A stretch of 64,000 nt of DNA from Cryobacterium soli (GTDB lineage: Bacteria > Actinomycetota > Actinomycetes > Actinomycetales > Microbacteriaceae): contig NZ_CP030033.1 of assembly GCF_003611035.1 (NCBI RefSeq), positions 1,240,001 to 1,304,000 of the forward strand, given 5' to 3'. This document shows, piece after piece, positions 40,504 through 49,072 of the stretch; position 1 is the stretch's first letter, and each line of letters starts with the position of its first letter. A program made the translations under genes and the position numbers. Below the pieces are notes generated by a model. It had not been told where the DNA came from. It worked only from the letters and a program-made list of their open reading frames with translations, and did not search any database.

Positions 40504-42115
40504 AGAAGATCGGTCCTCCCTGTGCGTTTTCCTGCCAGACGTCCTTGAGCGTCGGCGACACGGCCAGCGTGCTCAGCCGGTCGTAGACCCCGATCGCCAG
40601 GGCGTGCTCGGCGATGTACTCCTGCGCCTTCTCGTACACGGCGTTCTGCGCATCCGTGTCGACGGTGGAGTTGGCCTCGAGGATGATGCTCTCGAGCTCG
40701 GGGTAGTTGGTGAAGGACGCGTTATTGTAGTTCGGCGCCTCCGGGGTGCTCTGCTTCCAGTTGATGGCGAGGATGCCGCTGGTCACGGCCGTCCAGTAGC
40801 CCACCGTGATGTCCTTCTCGTCGGGCTGCGAGTACTCGCCCGCGAACAGGGCGCTCTGCGGCACCGGAATCAGCTCGACCTTGAAGCCGGTGGCCTTGGC
40901 TTGCTCCTGCAGGCCCTGCAGGATGGATGCGCCGTCGGCGTTCACGATGGAGCCGGCGCCGTAGGGCAGTACGACATCGAGCGTCTCCCCGCCCTTGGTG
41001 CGGTAGCCGTCGGCGTCGCGACCGGTCCAACCCGCGGCATCCAGCAGCTCGTCGGCCGTGTCGGTGTCGAGGCTGTAGAGGTCTGCCGCCTTCTGGCTGT
41101 AACCGGGGGTGGCCTGGCTGACCCCGCCGTTGCCCTCGTAGGGGATGACGCCCTGCCCGATCGTCTCGACGAGGGACTTGCGGTCCAGGCTGTAGGCGAA
41201 CGCCTGCCGCACCAACTCGTCGACGAACGGTCCGGTCGAGGTGTTGAAAGTGAGCTGCTGCGGCCGGCCGGGGGTGATGTACTTCTCCAACTGGAAGCCC
41301 CCGCTCTCCAGGGTTTTCCAGGCCACGGCGGGAACGTCGTAGATGACGTCGGTCTCGCCCGCACTGAGCGAGGCGGCCCGGGTCGTGGGGTCGGCCACGA
41401 ACTTCCAATCGATCTGGTCGACATAGGCGGCGCCGGTGTGCTTGGCGTTGGCCGGCGGGGAGGTGTAGTCCTCGTTGCGCACCAGCACGATCTCCTCGCC
41501 GCGGTTCCAGTGGTCCACGACGAACGCGCCGGAGCCGATCGGCGCCTCGCAGTTCTCCTCGTCGGTGCGGGTCTCCAGCGCCTGCTGAGACTGGATGCCG
41601 AAGTAGCCCTGGGTGAGGTTGTCGGCCAGGCGCGGGTAGGGCGCGGAGAGGTTCACGGTGAGGGTGCGTTCGTCAACGGCTTGGGCGGAGGCGTAGTAGC
41701 CGGCCAGCCACACGCTCGCCGTGCTGTTGCCGCCGGCGAGCCAGTAGTCGAAGTTGTACGCCACCACCGCGGCCGTGAGCGGCGTGCCGTCGGTGAAGGT
41801 GACGCCGTCCTTGAGCGTGAAGGTCCAGGTGAGCTGGTCGTCCGAGACGCTCCAGGAGTCGGCCAGCCACGGCACGACCTGGTGGTTCTCGTCGAGCGAG
41901 ACCAGGCCGTCGAGCACCTGGGACGAGAGGTAGGCCTGCTCGATCCAACCGCCGAAGACGCAGGCCGGTTCCTGCTGGTGGCCGTAGACGATGGTGCCGC
42001 CGTCGACGCGGGTGGCCGTGCTGGCGGGCGCGGCGGATGCGCAGGCCGACAGGCTGAGGGCGGACACCACGCCCAGCGTGATCAGGGCTGTTGTTGTGCT
42101 GCGGGTACGAGACAT
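40481..42115 (-). CDS. Peptide/nickel-type ABC transporter substrate-binding lipoprotein, third importer
   Basis: 544 residues, first gene of the operon. ATG at 42115 with GAGGAG eleven bases upstream; the frame extends to 42157 without better support. Signal peptide ends at the lipobox LSAC (Cys about residue 25). Family 5 features: LKDGVTFTDGTPLTAAVVAYNF, NEDYTSPPANAKHTG, VRQAFAYSLDRKSLVETIGQ. The ligand is unknown; the downstream monooxygenase suggests a small organic compound rather than a peptide. In the 270 bases upstream there is an 8-bp-armed dyad at 42313-42334. Confidence 0.94.
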   Translation of the reverse strand: MSRTRSTTTALITLGVVSALSLSACASAAPASTATRVDGGTIVYGHQQEPACVFGGWIEQAYLSSQVLDGLVSLDENHQVVPWLADSWSVSDDQLTWTFTLKDGVTFTDGTPLTAAVVAYNFDYWLAGGNSTASVWLAGYYASAQAVDERTLTVNLSAPYPRLADNLTQGYFGIQSQQALETRTDEENCEAPIGSGAFVVDHWNRGEEIVLVRNEDYTSPPANAKHTGAAYVDQIDWKFVADPTTRAASLSAGETDVIYDVPAVAWKTLESGGFQLEKYITPGRPQQLTFNTSTGPFVDELVRQAFAYSLDRKSLVETIGQGVIPYEGNGGVSQATPGYSQKAADLYSLDTDTADELLDAAGWTGRDADGYRTKGGETLDVVLPYGAGSIVNADGASILQGLQEQAKATGFKVELIPVPQSALFAGEYSQPDEKDITVGYWTAVTSGILAINWKQSTPEAPNYNNASFTNYPELESIILEANSTVDTDAQNAVYEKAQEYIAEHALAIGVYDRLSTLAVSPTLKDVWQENAQGGPIFYDAYFVE

Positions 42116-42312
42116 GAAAGACGGAACTCCTCGGTGACGGCTGTGACTGTTGGGCACGGGGTGGGTCCGAATATAGGCACCCTCGGCCGGTGCCGAACGT
42201 CCCTCAGGTCACGCGGCGTCGCGAAGTGTTAGGAAGCGCAACAAAGCCGCCGGGCCCGCTTTTCGCCCTCGGCGCGGGCCGCCGGGCGCGATCTCGTCTT
42301 CCTTCGTCACAT

Positions 42313-42334
42313 ACCCGTCGACCGATCGACGGGT
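42313..42334. promoter_or_regulatory. Inverted repeat ahead of tRNA-Cys and behind the importer promoter region
   Basis: ACCCGTCG (42313-42320), a 6-base loop and CGACGGGT (42327-42334): a perfect 8-bp-armed dyad in the region between the divergent importer operon and the tRNA. No T-run follows. It could be an operator for the importer or a processing structure; neither can be shown here. Confidence 0.4.
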
Positions 42335-42385
42335 TGTCAGACTGGCTCTGAACACGAGCCGACCGGGTCGTGTGAACCACCCCAT

Positions 42386-42456
42386 CGCGGTGTGCCCGAG
42401 TGGCCAGGGAGCAGCCTGCAAAGCTGTGTACGCGGGTTCGATTCCCGCCATCGCGT
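42386..42456 (+). tRNA. tRNA-Cys (anticodon GCA)
   Basis: 71 bases fold as a cloverleaf: acceptor 42386-42392 with 42449-42455 (one G-U pair), D stem CCC/GGG (42395-42397, 42407-42409), anticodon stem 42411-42415 with 42423-42427 and loop CTGCAAA carrying GCA at 42418-42420, T stem GCGGG/CCCGC (42432-42436, 42444-42448) with loop TTCGATT. Discriminator base T456 is the U73 expected of tRNA-Cys. The 3' CCA is not encoded. The first pair is C1-G72, which is unusual. Confidence 0.93.
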
Positions 42457-42531
42457 CACGGCACTGCCCGTCGCGCTCACATCCGGTTAACATGCCCAGC
42501 AGAGAATCTGACGCGCTCGGGGAGGTCTTCC

Positions 42532-44316
42532 ATGGACAGGCACGACCACCCGCACATCCCGCTGAAGGGGTCGACCTTCGGTCGGCAGTATGCAGGGTGG
42601 ACACCAACAGCGCGAGCGTTCGACGGGCTCGGGTCACGCACGCTGGCCGACCAATTCGTCCCTGTTTCCGACGGGGCCCGCCTGCACGCCGACGTGTATG
42701 TGCCGCGGGCGCCTGGTCGGTATCCGGCCGTGGTGGCCTTCGCGGCGTACAGCACCGAGGAACACACGGCAGGCATCCCGACCGGCTCCAACGAGATCGG
42801 TTCGCCGCCGGTGTTCACCGACCGCGGCTACTGCCCCGTGATCGTCGAGAGGCGCGGGATGGGACGATCCACCGGCGAGCAGGTGGTGTTCTTCGATCCA
42901 AGAGATGTCGACGACCACGAGGCAGTCATCGCATGGGCGGCCGGACAGCCTTGGTGCAACGGCGATGTCGTACTCTTCGGCACTTCGTACTACGGCATGA
43001 CCCAGCCACTCGTGGCGGCCCGCCGCCCTCCGGCGCTGCGTGGCTTCTTCGCGAACGAGATGTGCACCGATTTCTACCGGCATCTCGTGGCCTTCGGCGG
43101 GGTCCCCGCCCTGTTCTTCCTCAACCTCTGGATGGGCGCGAACTTCACCGAGCGGAACTATGACGAGAGGCTCTCCCCCGACCGGCGGGCTCTGATCAGC
43201 CACGTGACCAACAGCATGCTGCATCCGCTGCTCGAGAAGATCGTGCACCGCAATGTGAGCCGCATGTTCGACTCGTTCATGGCCCGAACGCCGGTCGAAA
43301 CGGTGCGACGGATGTACGCCAACTGGATCTTCGACGGCAAGACCCGCCAGACCTCGACGATCCCCGAGGGGTCCACGGGGCTGCTCGGCGACATCGATGT
43401 GCCGTTCGTGGTGGTGCAGAACCTCGGCTATTTCAACCTGCACCAGTACGGCAGCTACGACCTGTTCGAGAATGCCGGCACGGCTGCCCAAGACCGGTGG
43501 ATGATCCTCGGAGCCCCGCAGTTCGACCTGCCCGTCTACGCCTGGCAGGAGGAGGCGCTCGCGTTCTTCGACCACCTGCTGCATGGCGTGGACAACGGGT
43601 ACGGCCAGCAGCCCCGGGTGCGTTACTGGATCGACGGCGCCGAGCGCTTCGGTACGGCGACGACGTTCCCACCCGCCGCGGGTGCAGTGCTGCGGCTGAA
43701 CCTCTCCTCGGGCGGCCCGGACGAGGCCACCCACCGGCTGGGCACCGGACCGGCCGCGGCGGGGGAAAACACCTGGGTCGCCGTTCCGCTCGGCCTGCCC
43801 ACACTCGGCGGCCTCGACGACGTCGCCGCGCAGTCGCTGGGCTTCGAGTTCCGGGCGGACCGCCCTCTCCTCCTGGCCGGTGCGGTCACCGCGAACCTCC
43901 GGTTCAGTTGCAACGAGATCGATTCCTACCTGATCGCCCGGTTGTCGCGTATCGGCGACGACGGCGCGCGGCACCAACTCTCGATGGGAGCCGTGCGGCC
44001 GGCGGCTCGCACAGAAGAGCCGGAGCGCTCCACGGCGAACGAGATCGTGATCGATGCCGGGCGGAGGGAGCCTCTCGTTCCCGGGGAGCCGGTGACGCTG
44101 CGGTTCAGTCTCACCCCGGCTCCCACCCTGCTCGGTCCCGGCGAGACGCTGCGACTGGACATCGCCAGTCGAAGCGACCTGCTGCGGATGAGCCCCGCCG
44201 ACGGGTACGCCCAGTTCGACCTGCCCGCGCCGCCGTACCTGTGCCGCAACACCGTGCACTTCGGCGGCGACAGCTGGATCGAGGTGTACGCGGTCGACCA
44301 GGACACGGTCGCCTAG
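42532..44316 (+). CDS. CocE/NonD-family hydrolase (X-Pro dipeptidyl-peptidase-like acyl hydrolase)
   Basis: 594 residues from the ATG at 42532, with GGAGG six bases upstream; the open frame to 42400 runs back through the tRNA and is rejected. N-terminal alpha/beta-hydrolase: VERRGMGRSTGEQVVF and the nucleophile motif FGTSYYGMTQPL (Ser about residue 155). An inserted helical part follows, and the C-terminal jelly-roll-like domain (about 400-590) with PGETLRLDIASRSDLLRMSP is typical of CocE. Cleaves esters or N-terminal Xaa-Pro dipeptides in relatives. Its stop codon lies inside a tandem repeat. Confidence 0.9.
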   Translation: MDRHDHPHIPLKGSTFGRQYAGWTPTARAFDGLGSRTLADQFVPVSDGARLHADVYVPRAPGRYPAVVAFAAYSTEEHTAGIPTGSNEIGSPPVFTDRGYCPVIVERRGMGRSTGEQVVFFDPRDVDDHEAVIAWAAGQPWCNGDVVLFGTSYYGMTQPLVAARRPPALRGFFANEMCTDFYRHLVAFGGVPALFFLNLWMGANFTERNYDERLSPDRRALISHVTNSMLHPLLEKIVHRNVSRMFDSFMARTPVETVRRMYANWIFDGKTRQTSTIPEGSTGLLGDIDVPFVVVQNLGYFNLHQYGSYDLFENAGTAAQDRWMILGAPQFDLPVYAWQEEALAFFDHLLHGVDNGYGQQPRVRYWIDGAERFGTATTFPPAAGAVLRLNLSSGGPDEATHRLGTGPAAAGENTWVAVPLGLPTLGGLDDVAAQSLGFEFRADRPLLLAGAVTANLRFSCNEIDSYLIARLSRIGDDGARHQLSMGAVRPAARTEEPERSTANEIVIDAGRREPLVPGEPVTLRFSLTPAPTLLGPGETLRLDIASRSDLLRMSPADGYAQFDLPAPPYLCRNTVHFGGDSWIEVYAVDQDTVA

Positions 44317-44382
44317 CTAGGTACGGTCGCTTAGCTAGGTACGGCTCCTAGCTAGGTACGGCTCCTAGCTAGGTACGGTCGC
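44314..44382 (+). repeat. Four tandem 17-18 bp repeats at the end of the CocE gene
   Basis: Units at 44314-44331, 44332-44348, 44349-44365 and 44366-44382, of the form tagctaggtacgg(t/c)tc(g)c. The first unit contains the hydrolase stop codon. Each unit contains TAGCTAG, and CCTAGCTAGG is a 10-bp palindrome at the junctions. The repeat appears to have grown from the gene end itself, since the bases just before the stop (ACGGTCGCC) match the unit. Lies 26 bases before the convergent alsD stop. Confidence 0.85.
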
Positions 44383-44407
44383 CGAGGCCCGGCGGCAGCA
44401 CCGGTGG

Positions 44408-45151
44408 TCAGGCGTGCTGCTCCGTCTTGGCCAGCTGCCGGGCCAGGTCGTCCGGGGACAGGTTGGCGTCACGGAATGCATCCGTCAGCGGCAGTTGCAG
44501 GCGCAGATCGGTGCCCAGGCAGAGCGCAGCACTGCCGCTCTTCAGCTTGAAGTCGAGCACGTGGCCGCCGCCGGTGCGGTCGTCGGTGATGAAGTGGGTG
44601 TGGCAGCCGGGCACGCCGATGCCCTGCTCATAGAGCGGTGTGCGGAAGCCGACCAGGGAGCCGGAGACGTTGTGGAGCTCGACGATGGCGTCCTCATCGG
44701 TGGCCTCCACCATCGGCCGGTACGGCTTCTGCTGCTTGACCACGGTGCGCATCCGGATCCACTCGAAGTCGCCGTCGATGCGCAGCGCGTACATGTAGTT
44801 CTCGGAGGCCGTCATGTGGTCGATGAAGGCCGAGGCCTCCGAGCGCACCACGTTGTCGGGCAGGGCGCTCTCGATGTGCGGCACGAAGTTGGTCACCACG
44901 GCGTACGGCGTGTACGCGCCGAGGTCGGCCTTGGTCACCCCGCCATCAGCCCGCAGCTGGTAGCAGCTGCCGTCGACGATGAGCATCTCGCCGTCCAGGC
45001 CGTTGAAGGTGCCGATGCCGAAGCTGCCGTGACCGAGCAGGTCGCGCACCGTCATTTCGCCTTCGTAGACGCCGTCGAGCAGCGCGCTCATCAGGCTGGT
45101 CTGGAAGATCTCGTGGCGCGACACCGTGAAGGCGGGTGCGGGGGTGTTCAC
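44408..45151 (-). CDS. budA: Alpha-acetolactate decarboxylase
   Basis: 247 residues from a GTG at 45151 that overlaps the synthase stop (GTGA). Converts alpha-acetolactate to acetoin. [39 protein letters not shown], and the zinc-binding [19 protein letters not shown] (two His of HTH plus later His, about residue 190) are the family signature. Together with the upstream synthase it forms the acetoin branch that disposes of excess pyruvate. Confidence 0.95.
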   Translation of the reverse strand: MNTPAPAFTVSRHEIFQTSLMSALLDGVYEGEMTVRDLLGHGSFGIGTFNGLDGEMLIVDGSCYQLRADGGVTKADLGAYTPYAVVTNFVPHIESALPDNVVRSEASAFIDHMTASENYMYALRIDGDFEWIRMRTVVKQQKPYRPMVEATDEDAIVELHNVSGSLVGFRTPLYEQGIGVPGCHTHFITDDRTGGGHVLDFKLKSGSAALCLGTDLRLQLPLTDAFRDANLSPDDLARQLAKTEQHA

Positions 45152-46899
45152 AGGAGCACGTCGCTTTCCAGGTCGGCCATGAGTTCGTCGCGGTTGTTGC
45201 GGTAGTCCACCCGCACGTCGATGATGCTCGGGCCGTCGTCGTTCATGGCCTGCTCGAGCACCGCCGCGAAGTCGTCGAGGTGAGTGACCCGGTAGCCGTG
45301 CGCGCCGAACGATTCGGCGTACTGCACGGCGTCGTAGTCGCCCAGCTGCACGCCGGAGGTGCGGCCGTACTTGCCCTGCTGCTGGAACGCGACCATGTCG
45401 TACGTGCCGTCGTTGAAGATGATGTGGGTGAACTTGGAGCCGAGCCGCACCGCGGTCTCCAGCTCCATGGCGGAGTAGAGGAAGCCGCCGTCGCCGGACA
45501 CCGAGACCACCGGGGTGCCGGGGCGCACCAGCGTCGCCGCGATCGCCCAGGGCAGGGCCACCCCGAGGGTCTGCTGCCCATTGGAGAACAGCAGGGTGCG
45601 GGGGTGATAGGTGCGGAAGTGCCGGGCCATGTAGATGTAGTGCGAGCCCACATCGCACAGCACCGTGGTGTCGTCGGGCAGCAGAGCGCGCATCGCCAGG
45701 GTCAGCTCGGCCGGGTGCACCCCCTCGGACTCGTCGTCGCGGTGCACGGGCAGGTCGGCCTCGGCCAGGCGGGCGCGCTCGGTGGCGACCACGGCCGACG
45801 CGGATACCGACAGGGTGAGGCCGTCGATCTCGCGGGTGAGCGCATCCATCGTCTCGGCCACATCGCCACGCAGCTCGACGGTGGGGCGATAGTAGTCGTC
45901 CAGGTCGGCCGACAGCTCGTCGAGGTGGATGATGCGGCGCAGGTGGTCCTTGTTCCACTTGGACGGCTCGTATTCGACGAAGTCGTAGCCGATGGCCAGG
46001 ATCAGGTCGGCCTTGTGCAGCAGCACGTCGCCGGGCTGGTTGCGGAACAGGCCGACCCTGCCGAGGTAGTGCTCCTCGAGGTCGTGGGAGATGACACCCG
46101 CGGCTTGGAAGGTCTCGACGACGGGGAGCTTGGCGGCGCCGAGCAGCCGGTGCAGGGCCGCGACGGCCCGGTCGGAACCGGACCGGGCGCCGGCGAGGAT
46201 CACCGGGAACTGGGCCGTGCGGAGTAGGTCGGCGGCCTCGTGGATGCTCGCGGCCGGGGCGGCGCCGAGCTGCGGCACCCAGTGCGGGGTGGTCATCGAC
46301 ACCGTGGTCGAGTCCGTGAGGACGTCGTAGGGCAGCACCACGGCGGCGGCGCCCTTGGGTTCCTGCACCGCCTGGCGGAAGGCGTTGGCGATGGCCTCCG
46401 GCACATTGTTCGCGACACTGACCTCACCGGCGGACTTGGCGACGGCGGAGAGCATGCCGACGGCGTCCATCGACTGGTGGGTGCGCTTGAGCCGGTCGCC
46501 GCGGGAGACGGCGCCGCAGATGGCGACCATCGGGTCGCCCTCTGTGGTGGCGGTGAGCAGCCCGGTGGCGAGGTTGGCGGTTCCGGGCCCGCTGGTGACA
46601 AGCACCACACCCGGTTCGCCGGTGAGGCGGCCGACGGCGGCGGCCATGAACGCGGCGTTCTGTTCGTGGCGCACCACGATCATCTGCGGGCCGCCGTCGA
46701 GCAGGGCGTCGTAGACGGGGTCGATCTTGGCGCCGGGCACGCCGAAGACCCACTTGACGCCGTAGGCCTCGAGGCACTCGACCACCCGGTCTGCGGAGCG
46801 GCGGGGTGAGCCGAGGGCGCCAAGGCCGAAGGCGGTTGCCTTTTCGGGTGCGCTGGTCGCCGTGGCGACGGTGGTCTGGGCGGGGCTGGTGTGCGCCAT
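45148..46899 (-). CDS. alsS: Catabolic acetolactate synthase
   Basis: 583 residues from the ATG at 46899 ([11 protein letters not shown]), with GGAAGGA four bases upstream; the frame continues to 47100 but overlaps the divergent LysR gene. A thiamine-diphosphate enzyme joining two pyruvates to alpha-acetolactate. [20 protein letters not shown] and [19 protein letters not shown] (glutamate of the TPP domain) at the N-side; ThDP-binding [20 protein letters not shown] near residue 440. Pairing with a decarboxylase and no small regulatory subunit marks it as the catabolic AlsS type. Divergent LysR gene 114 bases away. Confidence 0.96.
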   Translation of the reverse strand: MAHTSPAQTTVATATSAPEKATAFGLGALGSPRRSADRVVECLEAYGVKWVFGVPGAKIDPVYDALLDGGPQMIVVRHEQNAAFMAAAVGRLTGEPGVVLVTSGPGTANLATGLLTATTEGDPMVAICGAVSRGDRLKRTHQSMDAVGMLSAVAKSAGEVSVANNVPEAIANAFRQAVQEPKGAAAVVLPYDVLTDSTTVSMTTPHWVPQLGAAPAASIHEAADLLRTAQFPVILAGARSGSDRAVAALHRLLGAAKLPVVETFQAAGVISHDLEEHYLGRVGLFRNQPGDVLLHKADLILAIGYDFVEYEPSKWNKDHLRRIIHLDELSADLDDYYRPTVELRGDVAETMDALTREIDGLTLSVSASAVVATERARLAEADLPVHRDDESEGVHPAELTLAMRALLPDDTTVLCDVGSHYIYMARHFRTYHPRTLLFSNGQQTLGVALPWAIAATLVRPGTPVVSVSGDGGFLYSAMELETAVRLGSKFTHIIFNDGTYDMVAFQQQGKYGRTSGVQLGDYDAVQYAESFGAHGYRVTHLDDFAAVLEQAMNDDGPSIIDVRVDYRNNRDELMADLESDVLL

Positions 46900-46936
46900 G
46901 ATGTCCTTCCGACGACGGGTCGAACCGGCGCCTTCC

Positions 46937-47010
46937 TCAATGATCCCGCCGCGACCGATTGCAAACAACGCCAATAGTCGATGGCAACGATCTGTGGATG
47001 AGATCATTGA
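46937..47010. promoter_or_regulatory. Divergent control region of alsS and the LysR regulator, with dyads
   Basis: The 114-base gap holds an ATTG-N10-CAAT dyad at 46958-46975, a LysR-type T-N11-A box, and perfect 9-bp inverted repeats TCAATGATC (46937-46945) and GATCATTGA (47002-47010), the second ending three bases before the LysR start. The two outer arms sit symmetrically at the two gene starts. Probable binding sites for the LysR protein, with acetate or a related effector by analogy to alsR; promoter hexamers were not fixed. Confidence 0.55.
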
Positions 47011-47013
47011 CGC

Positions 47014-47892
47014 ATGGATCTCAGGCAGCTCGAATTCTTCAGCGCCGTCGCCGGCGAACTCAACTTCACCCGGGCGGCGGAGCGGCTCACGATCGCGCAA
47101 TCGGCGGTCTCGGCCGGGGTGCGGTCACTCGAGAGCGAACTCGGGGTGGAGCTGTTCGACCGCAGCCGCCGGCAGATCCGTCTCACCTCCACCGGTGAGT
47201 TGCTGCTGCCGAGGGTGCGCGAGGCTCTCGATGCCGTGAACGAGGTGCGGGATGTGGCGCAACAGTCCAGCCACGCCATCACGGGTTCCATCGTGATCGG
47301 CCTGATGACCTCGGTCACGCTCGTGAACGTGCCGCGGCTGCTCGGGCTCTACCGCAGCGGTCACCCCGGGGTCGGGGTGCGGCTGCGGGCCGCCCGACGC
47401 GGGTCGGCCGACCTCGTCGAGGAGCTCGCCAGCGGCGAACTGGACCTGGCCTTCCTGGCGCTCAGCGGCGCCGTACCCGCCAATCTCTCCGCGGTGCCCA
47501 TCGCCTCCTCCCCGATGGTGCTCGTGGTTCCGGCCGGGCATCCGCTCGCCGCCTCGCCCACCGTCGACCTCGCTGCCTTGGCGGGACAGGAGTTCATCGA
47601 CCTGCCGCCGGGCTACGCGAGCCGGCAGATCGTGGACGACGCGTTCGCCGCGGCCGGGGTGGAGCGCCGGGTGATGATCGAGGTCTCCGACATCGGCACC
47701 GCCGCCGAGTATGTGACCAACGGGCTGGGGATGGCGCTGCTGCCCGAGTTCGCCGCACACGATGCCCTCAATGTGCGGCGCATCCCGGTGGCGCATGTGC
47801 CCGACTTCACCGTGTACCTCGCGGCGTCGCGCAAACGCCGCGCTTCCGCCGCCGTGCGCGCGTTCGTCAACCTGGCGCTCTCCGGCGAGTAG
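47014..47892 (+). CDS. alsR: LysR-type transcriptional regulator (AlsR-like by position)
   Basis: 292 residues. The N-terminal winged helix is clear: [57 protein letters not shown]. The C-terminal effector-binding domain spans about 90-285. It is divergently oriented from alsS-alsD with a shared control region, the standard arrangement for AlsR, which activates acetoin genes. The symbol is given by context; direct family assignment is only LysR. Confidence 0.85.
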   Translation: MDLRQLEFFSAVAGELNFTRAAERLTIAQSAVSAGVRSLESELGVELFDRSRRQIRLTSTGELLLPRVREALDAVNEVRDVAQQSSHAITGSIVIGLMTSVTLVNVPRLLGLYRSGHPGVGVRLRAARRGSADLVEELASGELDLAFLALSGAVPANLSAVPIASSPMVLVVPAGHPLAASPTVDLAALAGQEFIDLPPGYASRQIVDDAFAAAGVERRVMIEVSDIGTAAEYVTNGLGMALLPEFAAHDALNVRRIPVAHVPDFTVYLAASRKRRASAAVRAFVNLALSGE

Positions 47893-48050
47893 CCTGCCCG
47901 CTCCCCCACGCACGTGCTCGCGACTGTTTCCGAAACGGACATGTGGTCCCGGTGCGCCGGGCGCAATCGTCCGATCTGGCCCCAGCTGACCGGCGAATGC
48001 CCTTGCGGCGGGTGGCGCCCGCTGCCTATCCTTCAGCCACGGAGGTTCAC

Positions 48051-48656
48051 ATGACATTCGAGGTACTCCCGGCGCACGACTTCGACGACGTGGCCACGAT
48101 GTTCGCGCCGAGGAACCCGGAGTCGTCGGTGTGCTGGTGCCTGTCCTGGCGGCTGAGTTCGACCGAGAACCGGGCTTTGGCGGGCACGCAGCGGGCCGAC
48201 AAGGTGCGCGAGCTCTGTGCCCGCCCGATCGCGCCGGGCGTTCTCGCCCACCTCGACGGGGAGGTCGCCGGCTGGGCCGGCATCGCCCCACGGGCGGAGC
48301 TGCATCCGTTCGCGACGTCCCGCAAGATCCCGCATGTGGACGACCTGCCGGTCTGGTCGCTCTGGTGCCTGCGGGTACGCCCGGGCTTCCGCAAGCGGGG
48401 CGTCACCGCGGCGCTCATCGATGGCGCCGTGAACTACGCGAGGGCCTCAGGTGCACCGGCGGTGGAGAGCTACCCGGTGGACAACGCCGGGCAGCGCGTG
48501 GACCTCACCATGGCCTTCGTGGGTACCCGCGCCATGTTCGAGCACGCAGGGTTCACCAAGGCGGCCGACACCACGTCCGTGTCCGGCGGTTTTCCGCGCA
48601 TCCTGATGAGACGGACGCTTGACCTCTCGTCACCCGCTGAGAGAGCAGGAGCATGA
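48051..48656 (+). CDS. GNAT-family acetyltransferase
   Basis: 201 residues from the ATG at 48051 with GGAGG five bases upstream; the frame to 47943 is not supported. Segments SSVCWCLSWRLSSTENRALA, GWAGIAPRAELHPFATSRKI and WCLRVRPGFRKRGVTAALID (acetyl-CoA loop) plus the final FEHAGFTKAADTTSV fit the YncA/GNAT pattern. Substrate unknown. Its stop overlaps the start of the zinc-finger gene by 4 bases, so the two are coupled. Confidence 0.82.
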   Translation: MTFEVLPAHDFDDVATMFAPRNPESSVCWCLSWRLSSTENRALAGTQRADKVRELCARPIAPGVLAHLDGEVAGWAGIAPRAELHPFATSRKIPHVDDLPVWSLWCLRVRPGFRKRGVTAALIDGAVNYARASGAPAVESYPVDNAGQRVDLTMAFVGTRAMFEHAGFTKAADTTSVSGGFPRILMRRTLDLSSPAERAGA

Positions 48657-49000
48657 CCACACCCAACATCGATCCCACCATTCCGCCGAGCGGGCCGGGC
48701 TGCGTCGACTGCGAGTCGACGGACTCCTGGTGGCTGCACCTGCGCCGGTGTGCGGCCTGCGGGCATGTGGGGTGCTGCGACGATTCCCTCAACCGGCACG
48801 CGACGGCGCACGCGGCTGCGTCGGGTCACCCGGTGATCCAGAGCTTCGAACCCGGCGAGGACTGGTTCTGGAACTACACACTGAACGAGTTCGTGACCGG
48901 GCCCCGGCTCGCCGACCCGCAGAGCCACCCGGCGAGCCAGCCCGTGCCGGGGCCGGCCGGCCGCGTGCCCGTGGACTGGGAATACCGGCTCGGCGGTTGA
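48653..49000 (+). CDS. UBP-type zinc finger protein
   Basis: 115 residues. CVDCESTDSWWLHLRRCAAC, then GHVGCCDDSLNRHATAHAAA and SGHPVIQSFEPGEDWFWNY are the cysteine/histidine ligands of a UBP-type (ubiquitin hydrolase-like) zinc finger, a small domain often found alone in bacteria. Start overlaps the GNAT stop (ATGA). Its function in bacteria is unclear. Confidence 0.88.
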   Translation: MTTPNIDPTIPPSGPGCVDCESTDSWWLHLRRCAACGHVGCCDDSLNRHATAHAAASGHPVIQSFEPGEDWFWNYTLNEFVTGPRLADPQSHPASQPVPGPAGRVPVDWEYRLGG

Positions 49001-49072
49001 GCGCCGCCCGACTCGTTCCACCGGCGACGGAGCCGACGCCGGTCGGCCCCGCACCCGTGCCATACTTCGCCG

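Noticed and set aside
42400..42531. An upstream extension of the CocE hydrolase
   Set aside because: The extension would translate the tRNA-Cys gene; the ATG at 42532 has a GGAGG at proper distance.
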